Shown in pieces: positions 8,344 to 16,886 of a DNA stretch of 21,774 nt. Position 1 is the stretch's first letter, and the number at the start of each line of letters is the position of its first letter. The notes beneath the pieces were generated by a model. The model searched no databases. It was not told where the DNA came from and saw nothing but the letters and a program-made list of their open reading frames with translations. Source of the DNA: Candidatus Hydrogenedens sp. GTDB taxonomy: Bacteria; Hydrogenedentota; Hydrogenedentia; Hydrogenedentales; Hydrogenedentaceae. The DNA lies in assembly GCA_035378955.1 (NCBI GenBank), contig DAOSUS010000048.1, forward strand, positions 1 through 21,774, written 5' to 3'. Position numbers and translations under genes: made by a program.

Positions 8344-9135
8344 ATGAACATTGGCATATTGTGTATAACTTTATTAATGAGTTTGACGGGGAATATATAT
8401 AATCAGTCTTTTAGAGAAGGAAACGATGCTTATTATAAAAAAGATTTTGAAACCGCCATACAGAAATATGAAAATTTAATTAAATCAGGAATAGCAAATC
8501 CAATTCTTTTTTATAATTTAGGGAACGCCTATTATCATTTGGGAAAGAAAGGATTGGCAATTGCAAATTATGAACGCTCTCTTGATTTAAATCCTTCTTT
8601 CAAACCTGCAAGGGATAATTTAAATAAAGTGTTGAATGAAATAAAAAGAAATTTGGCAATTCCAGAGGAACCTTTATGGATGAAATATTTATTTATATGG
8701 CATTATGGAATACATATAAAATGGACATGGACAATAAGTCTTTTATTCTGGTTTACGGGATGGACAGTAATCGGCTGTCTTATGTGGATGAAAGAAAGAT
8801 ATAGAAAAGGGATGTTTGTCATAGGAATCTTCTTAATCACAGTAGGGGTTATATTTTTCCTTTCTGCCATAGTAAAAATGAATTCGGTGCCTTTAGGAGT
8901 TGTAATTGTTTCGGAATGTCCTGTTCGCATAACCCCATCTGAAAATAGTCCCTCTCGATTTGAACTTTTTGAAGGCGACCGTGTTCGTGTAGAGCGAGAA
9001 GAAGATACATGGATACTGATTTCGACGGTAGATAATGAAAGAGGTTGGATAAAAAATGATACAATTTTTATCTGGAAACCTCCTTATCGTAGCGTTGAAA
9101 ATAAAACGAATATTGAAGAGAAAGTATCATCTTGA
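8344..9135 (+). CDS. batE: BatE-like TPR and SH3-domain membrane protein
   Basis: A 263-residue protein with the BatE layout. A short hydrophobic N-terminus (1-17) is followed by TPR repeats at about 22-96 (NPILFYNLGNAYYHLGKK is a clear TPR), two membrane helices at about 128-148 and 157-177, and a C-terminal SH3-like domain (about 183-245; VVIVSECPVRITPSE and GWIKND are typical of bacterial SH3 type 3). The domain order suggests that both the TPR and SH3 parts face the periplasm. The stop TGA (9133-9135) overlaps the TTG start of glnD in the four bases TTGA, so the next gene is probably translated by termination-reinitiation. Confidence 0.9.
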   Translation: MNIGILCITLLMSLTGNIYNQSFREGNDAYYKKDFETAIQKYENLIKSGIANPILFYNLGNAYYHLGKKGLAIANYERSLDLNPSFKPARDNLNKVLNEIKRNLAIPEEPLWMKYLFIWHYGIHIKWTWTISLLFWFTGWTVIGCLMWMKERYRKGMFVIGIFLITVGVIFFLSAIVKMNSVPLGVVIVSECPVRITPSENSPSRFELFEGDRVRVEREEDTWILISTVDNERGWIKNDTIFIWKPPYRSVENKTNIEEKVSS

Positions 9136-11852
9136 AAAACTTTATTGAATTATTACAAAGCATATCTTTATCTCCACAGGATAGGGTTTCCTCTGTTGAG
9201 TTTTTATCCTCTGCCAAAAGATATTACAGACAAAGTTGGGAAGAAATTCGCCAGAACCATAGACAGGGATATTCAGGTAGGCAAATTCTGAAACAATTGA
9301 GTGAAAGTGCTGATATTCTCATCGAAGGGGTTCTGTTATATGCATTATATGAATGTAATATAAATAAAAAAATATTTGACAATATTTCCCTTTGTGCCTT
9401 AGGAGGATATGGTCGTAAAGAATTGTCGCCTCATTCCGATTGTGATTTGTGTTTTTTACATGAAATAGAGATAGATAATTCCACATTAGAACCTTTAATA
9501 CAAAGTTTTACAACCATGTTATGGGATTTGGGGTTGCATGTGAGTATTGCTATTTATACAGTCCCTGAAGCCATTCAACTTATAGAAGAGGACCCCAAAA
9601 CCTATACTTCTTATTTACATATTCGAAATATTACGGGGCAGAATCGGTTGCCCGAGCAACTTAAAGAAGGTCTAAAAGGAATATCTCAAAGTGCTAAAGC
9701 AAAAGTATATGATATTATTTTTCAGCGTCTCGGCACAGCCTTTGCACAATCAGGGAAAGATTTATTTTCCCATGAACCCGATATTAAAGAAAATGCAGGT
9801 GGATTGAGAGATTATCATGCGATATTATGGATTTTGGGATTGGAAAATAATTGGGGTTCAGACCTTAAAGACATAGAAAAGAGTGGTTATATCGAAAATA
9901 ATACATATCTTTCCTTAGTGGAGAGCCTTGATTTCCTGTGGAAAATACGCAATGAACTTCATTTTACAAAAAAAAGATGTTGGGATTTGTTAAATATTGA
10001 AATGCAATATCATCTCTCTCAATTTCTTAATTATGGAGATGCTGCTGATGATGCTATTGAACGATTTATGGAAGATTTTTATTCATCGGCAATGAGAATA
10101 CGCTTATTGTTTGAATATATTGCCCGTAAAGCAGAACAAAAGAATTTTCCTAAGACAACTCTTGAAATTCCCTCCTCGAGTGTTGATGATAAATCGAATT
10201 ATATGTTGTATAACGGCTATTTAACCCCGAGGATAGATGATGCCAACTGGTTTGTAGAAAATCCTGTTCGTATTATGGAATTGTTTTGGGAAGTATCGCG
10301 TAGAAAAGTTCCCATAGGTTATTCTATTCAACATTGGATACAACAAAATTTACATTTAATTAATGATAGTTTTCGAAATAATGAAGTAGTCAGTAAATAC
10401 TTATTATCTATATGTGGAAGACCATTTTCTGCGGGATTTACATTCCGAGAAATGGAAAAGTTAGGTGTTCTGTCTAAATATATGCCCGAATTTGGTGCTA
10501 TTCAAGGAATTGTTCGTTATAAAGATTTCCATAGTTATCCTGTAAATGAACATATTTTAAGGGCAATGGAGTCGTTAGAAAATATCCCTCGATTATCCGG
10601 CTCTATTGGGGAAATATTTAGAAAAGTATTGAAGGAAATTGAAGAACCTCAATTTCTTGTTCTGTCTATTCTTCTACATGACCTCGGTAAGGTAGAAGGG
10701 GAGAGACATTTAGAAGCAGGGGTTCATATAGCAAGGACAATTTGTGATAGATTAAGTCTATCCGATGAAGATTCGGAACATATATCCTTTCTTGTAAAAA
10801 ATCACCAACTTATGGTTAATGTGGCGTTGTATAGAGATATTGACGATATAGATGTGGTTCAGGCATTTGCATCGGAGGTAAAAACAGAAAAGTTTCTTAA
10901 CGAACTTTTGATTATGAGTTATGCGGATTTGTTCGCTGTCGGACCTAATGTATGGAATGAATGGAAAGGTTCATTATTAATTAACTTGTATTTTAAGACA
11001 TTACGAATGCTGAAAAAAGAATTTTCAAAAGATTTGACTTTAGAAGAAGCAGTTGCAGAGAAAATCAGACAGATACATGAAAAGGTACCCCAGAGAAATC
11101 GTTCCGAATTAGAATATCATTTGAATTCAATGGGTTCTGGCTATCTGGATGCATTTACCCCTGATGATATTATTATACATTTAGATTGCTTAGAAGAAGC
11201 AATGGAAAAAGGATTAGCCGTCCGATGTTGGTCAAATGAATCTATAGGAATGAGTCATTTCGTTGTTGCTACACGGGATAAACAGGGGTTATTTGCCCAA
11301 ATTGCAGGATGTTTTGCTTCACAACTTATTGATATATACAACGCTTCTCTATATACTCGAGAAGATGGATGGGTCGTAGACTATTTTCTTGTTCGGGATG
11401 CACCTCAAAGGAGACCTCTTACTGAAGGGCAAATTATAACATTAGAAAAGACACTTCGAACTGTTATTCTGGATGGTAAAGATGTGCAGGTCTTTGTTGA
11501 CAAGACAAAGAAAAAATTATTTGCACTCAAAAAATCCCTTGCCCCTGTGCAGACATATATCCGTTTTGATAATGATTCTTCCAGTAAACATACTGTTATT
11601 GATATAGAAACAGGAGACCGAACCGGTTTGTTATATGATATAGCCTCTGCTCTTTTTGTTATGGGATTAAATATATATAAAGCAAGAATTAATACAGGGG
11701 CTTATCGGGTTCGCGATTCTTTTTATGTCCAATTTCGCGATAATAAAATAACACATAGAATATTACAGTCCGCTATCCGTGCCGGATTGTTAGAATCTAT
11801 TGACGCACAAAACATTCAACAGGAGCAAAACGATGAAGAACAAAAAGGATAA
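9132..11852 (+). CDS. glnD: Bifunctional PII uridylyltransferase / uridylyl-removing enzyme
   Basis: GlnD, the nitrogen sensor that adds UMP to PII proteins when glutamine is low and removes it when glutamine is high. Its 906 residues are normal for the family. The nucleotidyltransferase motif GGYGRKELSPHSDCD is at 91-105, with metal-binding Asp 103 and 105. The HD domain has LLHDLGK with H516-D517 and a later NHQLM block. Two C-terminal ACT domains (about 707-775 and 818-895) would bind glutamine. The start must be TTG 9132: a stop lies in this frame at 9114 and the conserved N-terminal region begins soon after. It overlaps batE by 4 bases and the following protease gene by 20. No PII or glutamine synthetase gene is in the window, so coupling to the Bat operon is unexpected. 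Domain assignment is very secure. Confidence 0.97.
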   Translation: MKNFIELLQSISLSPQDRVSSVEFLSSAKRYYRQSWEEIRQNHRQGYSGRQILKQLSESADILIEGVLLYALYECNINKKIFDNISLCALGGYGRKELSPHSDCDLCFLHEIEIDNSTLEPLIQSFTTMLWDLGLHVSIAIYTVPEAIQLIEEDPKTYTSYLHIRNITGQNRLPEQLKEGLKGISQSAKAKVYDIIFQRLGTAFAQSGKDLFSHEPDIKENAGGLRDYHAILWILGLENNWGSDLKDIEKSGYIENNTYLSLVESLDFLWKIRNELHFTKKRCWDLLNIEMQYHLSQFLNYGDAADDAIERFMEDFYSSAMRIRLLFEYIARKAEQKNFPKTTLEIPSSSVDDKSNYMLYNGYLTPRIDDANWFVENPVRIMELFWEVSRRKVPIGYSIQHWIQQNLHLINDSFRNNEVVSKYLLSICGRPFSAGFTFREMEKLGVLSKYMPEFGAIQGIVRYKDFHSYPVNEHILRAMESLENIPRLSGSIGEIFRKVLKEIEEPQFLVLSILLHDLGKVEGERHLEAGVHIARTICDRLSLSDEDSEHISFLVKNHQLMVNVALYRDIDDIDVVQAFASEVKTEKFLNELLIMSYADLFAVGPNVWNEWKGSLLINLYFKTLRMLKKEFSKDLTLEEAVAEKIRQIHEKVPQRNRSELEYHLNSMGSGYLDAFTPDDIIIHLDCLEEAMEKGLAVRCWSNESIGMSHFVVATRDKQGLFAQIAGCFASQLIDIYNASLYTREDGWVVDYFLVRDAPQRRPLTEGQIITLEKTLRTVILDGKDVQVFVDKTKKKLFALKKSLAPVQTYIRFDNDSSSKHTVIDIETGDRTGLLYDIASALFVMGLNIYKARINTGAYRVRDSFYVQFRDNKITHRILQSAIRAGLLESIDAQNIQQEQNDEEQKG
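11821..11825 (+). promoter_or_regulatory. Shine-Dalgarno site fixing the htrA start
   Basis: AGGAG inside the last codons of glnD lies 7 bases before ATG 11833. It decides the protease start in favour of 11833 over the upstream in-frame ATG 11800, which has no comparable site and would put 11 polar residues before the signal peptide. Confidence 0.75.
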
Positions 11853-13260
11853 GTTTACAAAAATTCTATTGATTGCAACAGTTACTATAATGATTACCCG
11901 AATATCCTATCCCGATATTCTCGAGGAAGTTGAAAAGAGATTTATTGAAATACATGAGAAAGTGGGATGTTCCGTAGTAAATATTGAACGAGAATCACAG
12001 ATTAGTGCAGTTCCTGTAAATCGCGAGGAATTGTTTAAACAATTTGGATTACCCGTTCCAGAAGAGAAAGGAACTCCATCACTTCCTCAAAAAGAACAAA
12101 AACAAAAAGTTACAGGGACAGGTTCAGGCTTTGTTTATTCCAAAGACGGATATATTATTACCAATAATCATGTAATAGAAGATGCTGATAAAATTACAGT
12201 AAAAACTGTATCCGGGAAGAAATACCCTGCAAAAGTAATTGGTGCCGATTCTGAATCAGACCTTGCTGTTATTAAGATAGAACCAGAAGAGGAACTTATA
12301 CCTGTTGTGTTAGGAGATTCCGACCAGTTAAAAGTGGGACAATTTGTTGCTGCAATCGGGAGTGCCCGTGGATTGGAGGGTTCAGTTTCTTTTGGTCATA
12401 TCAGCGCCTTAGGTAGGGAAAATCTTAGAGAATTGCAATTACAGGGGCTTACATTCCAACATTTAATCCAGACCGATGCAGGAATTAATCTCGGAAATAG
12501 TGGAGGTCCTTTAACAAATATTAGAGGTGAAGTAATAGGGATAAATGTTGCTCTAATGTTAGGTGCTAATAGAATTGGTTTTGCAATTCCTATAAATACG
12601 GCAAAACAGGTAATTCCTCAATTGATACAAGGCGGTAAAGTTATAAGAGGTTATTTAGGTGTTGCCGTTACAGATGTGGAACGCTATGGTGAAGCACTGA
12701 ATCTGCCGAACAGTTACGGAGCATTTGTAAAAAGAGTTCAGGAAGGGACACCCGCAGAAAAGGCAGGAATTAAAATTTATGATGTTATATTGAAAGTGAA
12801 TGAACATGAAATTCAGAGTGCTCAGGATTTAGTAAATACAGTGTCATCTTATACACCTGGAACCTCTGTAATTTTAGAAATATGGAGAGATGAAAACAAA
12901 ATATCATTGCCAATTGTATTAGGAGAGAGAAACTTCCAGGTTGCACAAAAAACGCAGGAAAACGTTTCGTTTTTAGGTATGACTTTTATAGATTTAGATA
13001 GTCAGAATAGGGAAAAATTAGACCTTGCTCCCGATACCAAAGGAGTTTTGATAGAAAATGTTGAAACAGGAAGCCCTGCAGAAGAAGCAGGACTATTCCC
13101 CGGCGATATTATTTTAGAGATTCAACGAAAAACGGTTAGTAGTGTAAAAGATTTACTGGCTATTTTGCCGAACCTTGTTAATACGGGAAAACCTATTATG
13201 ATTCGTTATCAGCGAGGAAAGCAAGAACCCGATATTACTATTGTTAGTGTCACTCCATAA
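11833..13260 (+). CDS. HtrA/DegP-like periplasmic serine protease with two PDZ domains
   Basis: A 475-residue trypsin-like protease of the HtrA/Deg family (MEROPS S1C), which degrades or refolds damaged envelope proteins. A basic start and hydrophobic residues about 11-24 form a signal peptide or N-terminal anchor. The catalytic triad is complete: H113 in TNNHVIED, D143 in ESDLAVIK and S223 in GNSGGPL. The first PDZ domain begins at about 272 (RGYLGVAV) and the second at about 378 and runs to the end. It overlaps the glnD 3' end by 20 bases and has its own strong Shine-Dalgarno, so it is the last gene of the long operon; a minus-strand gene ends 17 bases beyond. Family and activity are well supported, but exact orthology to DegP, DegQ or DegS is not. 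Confidence 0.94.
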   Translation: MKNKKDKFTKILLIATVTIMITRISYPDILEEVEKRFIEIHEKVGCSVVNIERESQISAVPVNREELFKQFGLPVPEEKGTPSLPQKEQKQKVTGTGSGFVYSKDGYIITNNHVIEDADKITVKTVSGKKYPAKVIGADSESDLAVIKIEPEEELIPVVLGDSDQLKVGQFVAAIGSARGLEGSVSFGHISALGRENLRELQLQGLTFQHLIQTDAGINLGNSGGPLTNIRGEVIGINVALMLGANRIGFAIPINTAKQVIPQLIQGGKVIRGYLGVAVTDVERYGEALNLPNSYGAFVKRVQEGTPAEKAGIKIYDVILKVNEHEIQSAQDLVNTVSSYTPGTSVILEIWRDENKISLPIVLGERNFQVAQKTQENVSFLGMTFIDLDSQNREKLDLAPDTKGVLIENVETGSPAEEAGLFPGDIILEIQRKTVSSVKDLLAILPNLVNTGKPIMIRYQRGKQEPDITIVSVTP

Positions 13261-13277
13261 ATTTTTCTTAATAAATA

Positions 13278-14228
13278 TTATCGTGATACGGTTACTTCAT
13301 AAATAGTTCTGAAAAAGGATTGAGGATTGCCGTCTTTAGGTCCTTTGGCAATACATTCAACAATATATTTTTTCTCTGCATTGAATTTAAGTGTTATCGT
13401 GTTTTTACTTTCTTTTTGAACAACCCCATCTACTTTCCATATATAAGACGAGTATCCCTCCACAGCAGTTAATTTGAGAGGTTGTTTCATTTTAACCTGG
13501 AAAGGAATAGGGTTATAAGATACTACCTTAGTTTGGGCAGTAGCCTTGCCTAACAAAATATCGGCATCTTTTTCTTCAACTTCAATGGTATAATTGCCGG
13601 GTTCTGGAAATGTAAAAACAAATGAAGATTCTCCTTCTCCTTGTTTAATCACTTGATTGTTTACCCGCCATACATAAAGAAGGTCAGGACTTCTTTCGAG
13701 ATTAATTTCCAGAGTTTGTCCTTCATAATGTAAAGGAGGAACTTCTAAATGAATATCTATCTTATGAACTGGAGAAACAAGCCCTAATCGTTTCTTTAAT
13801 TCCTCCACAGAGATACCTTCCTTTTGAGCACGATTTTCTAATGTATCAGGGAGTTTGTCCAAAGGAGCATAAACAGCAATAAGACACTTCCCAAAGGTTG
13901 TTTCAATTACCAAATCGTAAGTCCCTGTTTCAAGCAATGCAGGAGTGATAATTATTTTATCGTCTAATACTTGTAAATGAATCATGTGATTATATTTATT
14001 CTCTCCCGCTAAAAATGACCAATTTTTAATATGTTCTTTTTTTAGAAGTTGATTTTTATAAAATATCTTAACAATAGATTCTTGATTTAAATCATGGATT
14101 GTTATTTCATCGGGGTTTGCATACAAATCAGGGTTTCTCATATCCCCAAAGACAGATAAAGAACACAAAAAAAAGAGAACAATTGCACCATTTACTATAA
14201 GTAATTTAAAATGATTATATGGGAACAT
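13278..14228 (-). CDS. Exported protein with two PKD-like repeats, unknown function
   Basis: A 316-residue protein that I do not recognise beyond its architecture. It has a signal peptide (hydrophobic residues about 8-27, ending V-F-G-D), a beta-rich region at about 30-120, a short helical linker (AQKEGISVEELKKRLGL, about 134-150), then two Ig/PKD-like segments. These share the pattern Y-x-W-[RK]-V (YVWRVNN near 185-191 and YIWKVDG near 262-268), each followed by F/L-rich strands and a Y-x-[IV]-E-[VC] strand, so they look like an internal duplication. Its start is backed by AAAGG 9 bases upstream. It is divergent from mnmG and convergent with the htrA gene. A role in surface or extracellular binding is inferred only from PKD-type domains elsewhere. 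Confidence 0.75.
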   Translation of the reverse strand: MFPYNHFKLLIVNGAIVLFFLCSLSVFGDMRNPDLYANPDEITIHDLNQESIVKIFYKNQLLKKEHIKNWSFLAGENKYNHMIHLQVLDDKIIITPALLETGTYDLVIETTFGKCLIAVYAPLDKLPDTLENRAQKEGISVEELKKRLGLVSPVHKIDIHLEVPPLHYEGQTLEINLERSPDLLYVWRVNNQVIKQGEGESSFVFTFPEPGNYTIEVEEKDADILLGKATAQTKVVSYNPIPFQVKMKQPLKLTAVEGYSSYIWKVDGVVQKESKNTITLKFNAEKKYIVECIAKGPKDGNPQSFFRTIYEVTVSR

Positions 14229-14259
14229 ATTCTAAAACCTTTCCCTTCGGTTAAATTTG

Positions 14260-14288
14260 TTGAGGTTTACTATTAAAGGAATTATACT
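14260..14288 (+). promoter_or_regulatory. Sigma70-type promoter for mnmG
   Basis: TTGAGG (14260-14265) and TATACT (14283-14288) are separated by 17 bases. The predicted RNA start is near 14295, leaving a leader of about 70 bases with TAGG just before ATG 14366. It shares its -10 region with a promoter running the other way. Confidence 0.6.
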
Positions 14289-14309
14289 AATTTTAACTAA
14301 AGAACCCAA
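14281..14309 (-). promoter_or_regulatory. Sigma70-type promoter for the PKD-like gene
   Basis: On the minus strand, TTGGGT (14309-14304) and a perfect TATAAT (14286-14281) are separated by 17 bases. The predicted RNA start is near 14274, about 45 bases before the PKD-like gene's ATG. Its -10 overlaps the -10 of the opposing mnmG promoter. Confidence 0.6.
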
Positions 14310-14365
14310 TTTCTTATATTATTAATACATTTCAAAAAAACAATATGATGACAATATAGGCAAGT

Positions 14366-16243
14366 ATGAATACTCGAGATTTTGACATTATTATAGTAGG
14401 GGGAGGACATGCAGGGATTGAATCTGCATTAGGAGGAGCCCGTTTAGGATATAGAACGATATTGATAACGCTTCAAATAGACAATATCGGAAAAATGTCT
14501 TGTAATCCTGCTATAGGAGGAGTAGCAAAGGGACAACTGGTCAGAGAAATAGATGCATTGGGTGGAGAAATGGGGCGATGCACAGATAGAACAGGTATCC
14601 AATTTAAGATGTTAAATCGCTCCAAAGGTCCTGCTGTTCATTCACCCCGAGCACAGGCAGACCGATTTCTATATCAATGGGATATGAAAAGAGTATGTGA
14701 ATTACAGGAAAATTTGTATTTAAAACAAGGAGAAGTCGCAGAAATTTGTGTCCATAAAAACAAAGTGTATGGAGTTAAGTTAACGACAGGAGAAGAAATT
14801 ACAGGTAAGGCTGTTATTGTATGCACGGGAACCTTTTTATCGGGGTTGCTCCATTTTGGAATGCAATCTGTTATAGGAGGAAGGGCAGGAGACCCTTCTG
14901 CTTCTTATTTGAGTGATTGTTACCGCAAATTAGGTTTTACTGTAGAAAGATTAAAAACAGGGACCTGTGCCCGAATACATAAAAGGAGTATATGCTTTGA
15001 TGGATTAGAAGAACAGAAAGGAGATGAAGACCCCCGCCCATTTTCCTTTTCAACTCCTATTGAAGGTTTTAATCCTAATAAAATATCATGCTGGATTACT
15101 TATACAAATGAAAAAACCCATGAGATTATTCGTCAAAGTTTAGACCGTTCACCCTTATATTCCGGAAGAATCTCGGGTATAGGACCTCGATATTGTCCCA
15201 GTATCGAGGATAAAGTAGTAAAATTCCCAGACAAGACCAGTCATCATATCTTTTTAGAACCGGAAGGGATAAATACGGTAGAAGTATATGTTAATGGCTT
15301 ATCTACAAGTTTACCCGAAGATGTCCAATTAGCCATGTTGCATTCTATAAAAGGATTAGAAGAAGCTGAGATTATTCGCCCTGGATATGCGGTAGAATAT
15401 GATTTTGTCCCACCTACACAACTTAAACTAAATTTGGAGACAAAATTAGTTCAAGGATTATTCCATGCGGGACAGATTAATGGAACTTCGGGGTATGAAG
15501 AAGCAGCGGGACAAGGTATTTATGCTCTATTAAACGCAGTTCGTTATATAGAAGGGAAAGAACCTCTTATTATTGGAAGACATGAAGCGTATATTGGTGT
15601 TATGGTTGATGATATTGTTACTCGCGGAGTGAAAGAACCGTATCGTTTGTTTACTTCACGGGCAGAATACCGACTACATTTACGACATGATAATGCAGAT
15701 ATTCGCCTTGCTCATTATGGGTTTGCAAATGATACAATTATAGAAAAAGCGAGAAAAAAACAAGAAGAAGCAAAAAATGAAGTAGAGCGATTAGAAAAAC
15801 TTATTATCCTTCCCAACCAGCAAATTAACGAATGGCTAACTTCCTTAGGAGAACCTCCTTTAAATCATCCAACTACTGGAGCCGTATTAATTAGAAGACC
15901 CAAAGTTTCTATTCAGGATTTTTACCGTTTTATTCCCAGAGAAAAACCTATTTCTAAAGAAGTGGTAGAACTTGCTGAGATTTTAATTAAGTATCATGGA
16001 TATTTTGAACGAGAAGAGAAAATGGTCGAAAAATTTAAACGCTCCGAAAATATCCCTATTCCAGCTAATCTCGATTATGATACTATTGAAGGGCTTCCCC
16101 GAGAAAGTAAACAACGCCTCAAGGAAGTAAGACCAGCAAATTTAGGACAAGCTTCTCGTATTCCAGGGCTTCGTTCGTCCGATTTAATGATACTCCATCT
16201 TTGTATTGAACGACATAACATGACAAAAACAGACCTCCTCTAA
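14366..16243 (+). CDS. mnmG: tRNA uridine-5-carboxymethylaminomethyl synthesis enzyme MnmG (GidA)
   Basis: MnmG, the FAD-dependent partner of MnmE that installs the 5-(carboxymethyl)aminomethyl group on the wobble uridine of certain tRNAs. Its 625 residues match the usual length. The dinucleotide-binding motif VGGGHAGIE lies at 11-19. The MSCNPAIGG block holds C46, which corresponds to one catalytic cysteine, and the second lies in RYCPSIEDK near 275. The FAD region GTSGYEEAAGQG and the helical C-terminal domain ending in the G-Q-A-S-R-I-P-G-L tRNA/MnmE-binding region are all present. It is not next to mnmE or rsmG here. Its own promoter is visible, and the sulfotransferase-like gene converges with only 1 base between the stops, leaving no room for a dedicated terminator. 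Confidence 0.98.
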   Translation: MNTRDFDIIIVGGGHAGIESALGGARLGYRTILITLQIDNIGKMSCNPAIGGVAKGQLVREIDALGGEMGRCTDRTGIQFKMLNRSKGPAVHSPRAQADRFLYQWDMKRVCELQENLYLKQGEVAEICVHKNKVYGVKLTTGEEITGKAVIVCTGTFLSGLLHFGMQSVIGGRAGDPSASYLSDCYRKLGFTVERLKTGTCARIHKRSICFDGLEEQKGDEDPRPFSFSTPIEGFNPNKISCWITYTNEKTHEIIRQSLDRSPLYSGRISGIGPRYCPSIEDKVVKFPDKTSHHIFLEPEGINTVEVYVNGLSTSLPEDVQLAMLHSIKGLEEAEIIRPGYAVEYDFVPPTQLKLNLETKLVQGLFHAGQINGTSGYEEAAGQGIYALLNAVRYIEGKEPLIIGRHEAYIGVMVDDIVTRGVKEPYRLFTSRAEYRLHLRHDNADIRLAHYGFANDTIIEKARKKQEEAKNEVERLEKLIILPNQQINEWLTSLGEPPLNHPTTGAVLIRRPKVSIQDFYRFIPREKPISKEVVELAEILIKYHGYFEREEKMVEKFKRSENIPIPANLDYDTIEGLPRESKQRLKEVRPANLGQASRIPGLRSSDLMILHLCIERHNMTKTDLL

Positions 16244-16244
16244 T

Positions 16245-16832
16245 TTATTTCTCTATCCTATTGCGGTAAAGTTCAGGTTTTATAGAGGTATACATCTTAT
16301 TAATGTCAAGACCCCCATCGAGAAAAGTATTTACGGAATCTATAATATATTTTGGGTTAGAAAAAATTTCAGGAAAATTTACTTCCAGCACTTTCAGATT
16401 TGGATTTTGAGCCAGAGAATTTATCGTTTGTTGAATATGTTTTTCAAAAATAATTAATAAACGGTTTGTATCAATAAATGTAAATTGATTATCACTTCTT
16501 TTTCGTGCCATTTTTTGTTGAGAAAGAATAACTTCAGGCAAAGGTCTTTTAAGAAAAATAACTCTTGCGGGGAAGGAAATGGATATTTTTGCCAAAATAG
16601 GCGAAACAATTTTTATAGCATAGCCCTTATACTTCTGAAGGTATGATATATTTGATGTTACATTTAAGTTGTTAACGAGTTGGTATTCAAAATATCCATA
16701 GGGGTTATGTTCATCAGGTAACCGTTCGGAGTCTTTAAGGATAGGAATCCCTCCAATCTCTAACATTTGCATAAGTAAAGATGTCCCCGAACGAGGCAAT
16801 CCCGATACAATGATTAAATAATCTCGATTCAT
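16245..16832 (-). CDS. Sulfotransferase-family protein, short
   Basis: A 195-residue P-loop protein of the sulfotransferase superfamily, enzymes that move sulfate from PAPS to hydroxyl or amino groups. The N-terminal strand-loop-helix VSGLPRSGTSLL (about 9-20) is the 5'-phosphosulfate-binding loop, placed right at the start as usual. A mid-protein AR-V-I-F-L-K-R-P-L segment (about 85-95) fits the region that contains the 3'-phosphate-binding strand. The protein is shorter than most family members (usually about 250-300), although no frame break is seen, so either it is a compact form or the C-terminal part is missing. No substrate can be named; a carrier or glycan target is possible. It is transcribed away from the HtrA lipoprotein gene and its stop lies 1 base from the mnmG stop. 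Confidence 0.8.
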   Translation of the reverse strand: MNRDYLIIVSGLPRSGTSLLMQMLEIGGIPILKDSERLPDEHNPYGYFEYQLVNNLNVTSNISYLQKYKGYAIKIVSPILAKISISFPARVIFLKRPLPEVILSQQKMARKRSDNQFTFIDTNRLLIIFEKHIQQTINSLAQNPNLKVLEVNFPEIFSNPKYIIDSVNTFLDGGLDINKMYTSIKPELYRNRIEK

Positions 16833-16842
16833 TAGTTACTCT

Positions 16843-16854
16843 TTAAGTACTTAA
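16843..16854. promoter_or_regulatory. 12-base perfect palindrome, possible operator
   Basis: TTAAGTACTTAA is a perfect inverted repeat in the leader of the sulfotransferase-like gene, just downstream of its predicted RNA start and just upstream of the opposing -35. The position would suit a repressor site, but a 12-base AT-rich palindrome is expected a few times by chance in a window this size. Confidence 0.25.
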
Positions 16855-16857
16855 TCG

Positions 16858-16886
16858 TTAAAAATAAGTGAAGAGTTTTATATAAT
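16858..16886 (+). promoter_or_regulatory. Sigma70-type promoter for the HtrA lipoprotein operon
   Basis: TTAAAA (16858-16863) and a perfect TATAAT (16881-16886) are separated by 17 bases. The predicted RNA start is near 16893, giving a short leader with AGGAAAG (16910-16916) just before ATG 16921. Confidence 0.55.

Noticed and set aside
3792..9135. Genome-wide reassignment of TGA as tryptophan or glycine
   Set aside because: TGA terminates batA, the charged exported protein, batE and the GGDEF gene, and reading through batE would add a long unrelated tail overlapping glnD. Tryptophans in the conserved genes are encoded by TGG.
11800..11832. Upstream start for the htrA gene at ATG 11800
   Set aside because: It has no Shine-Dalgarno, while ATG 11833 has AGGAG at ideal spacing and begins the basic n-region of a signal peptide.
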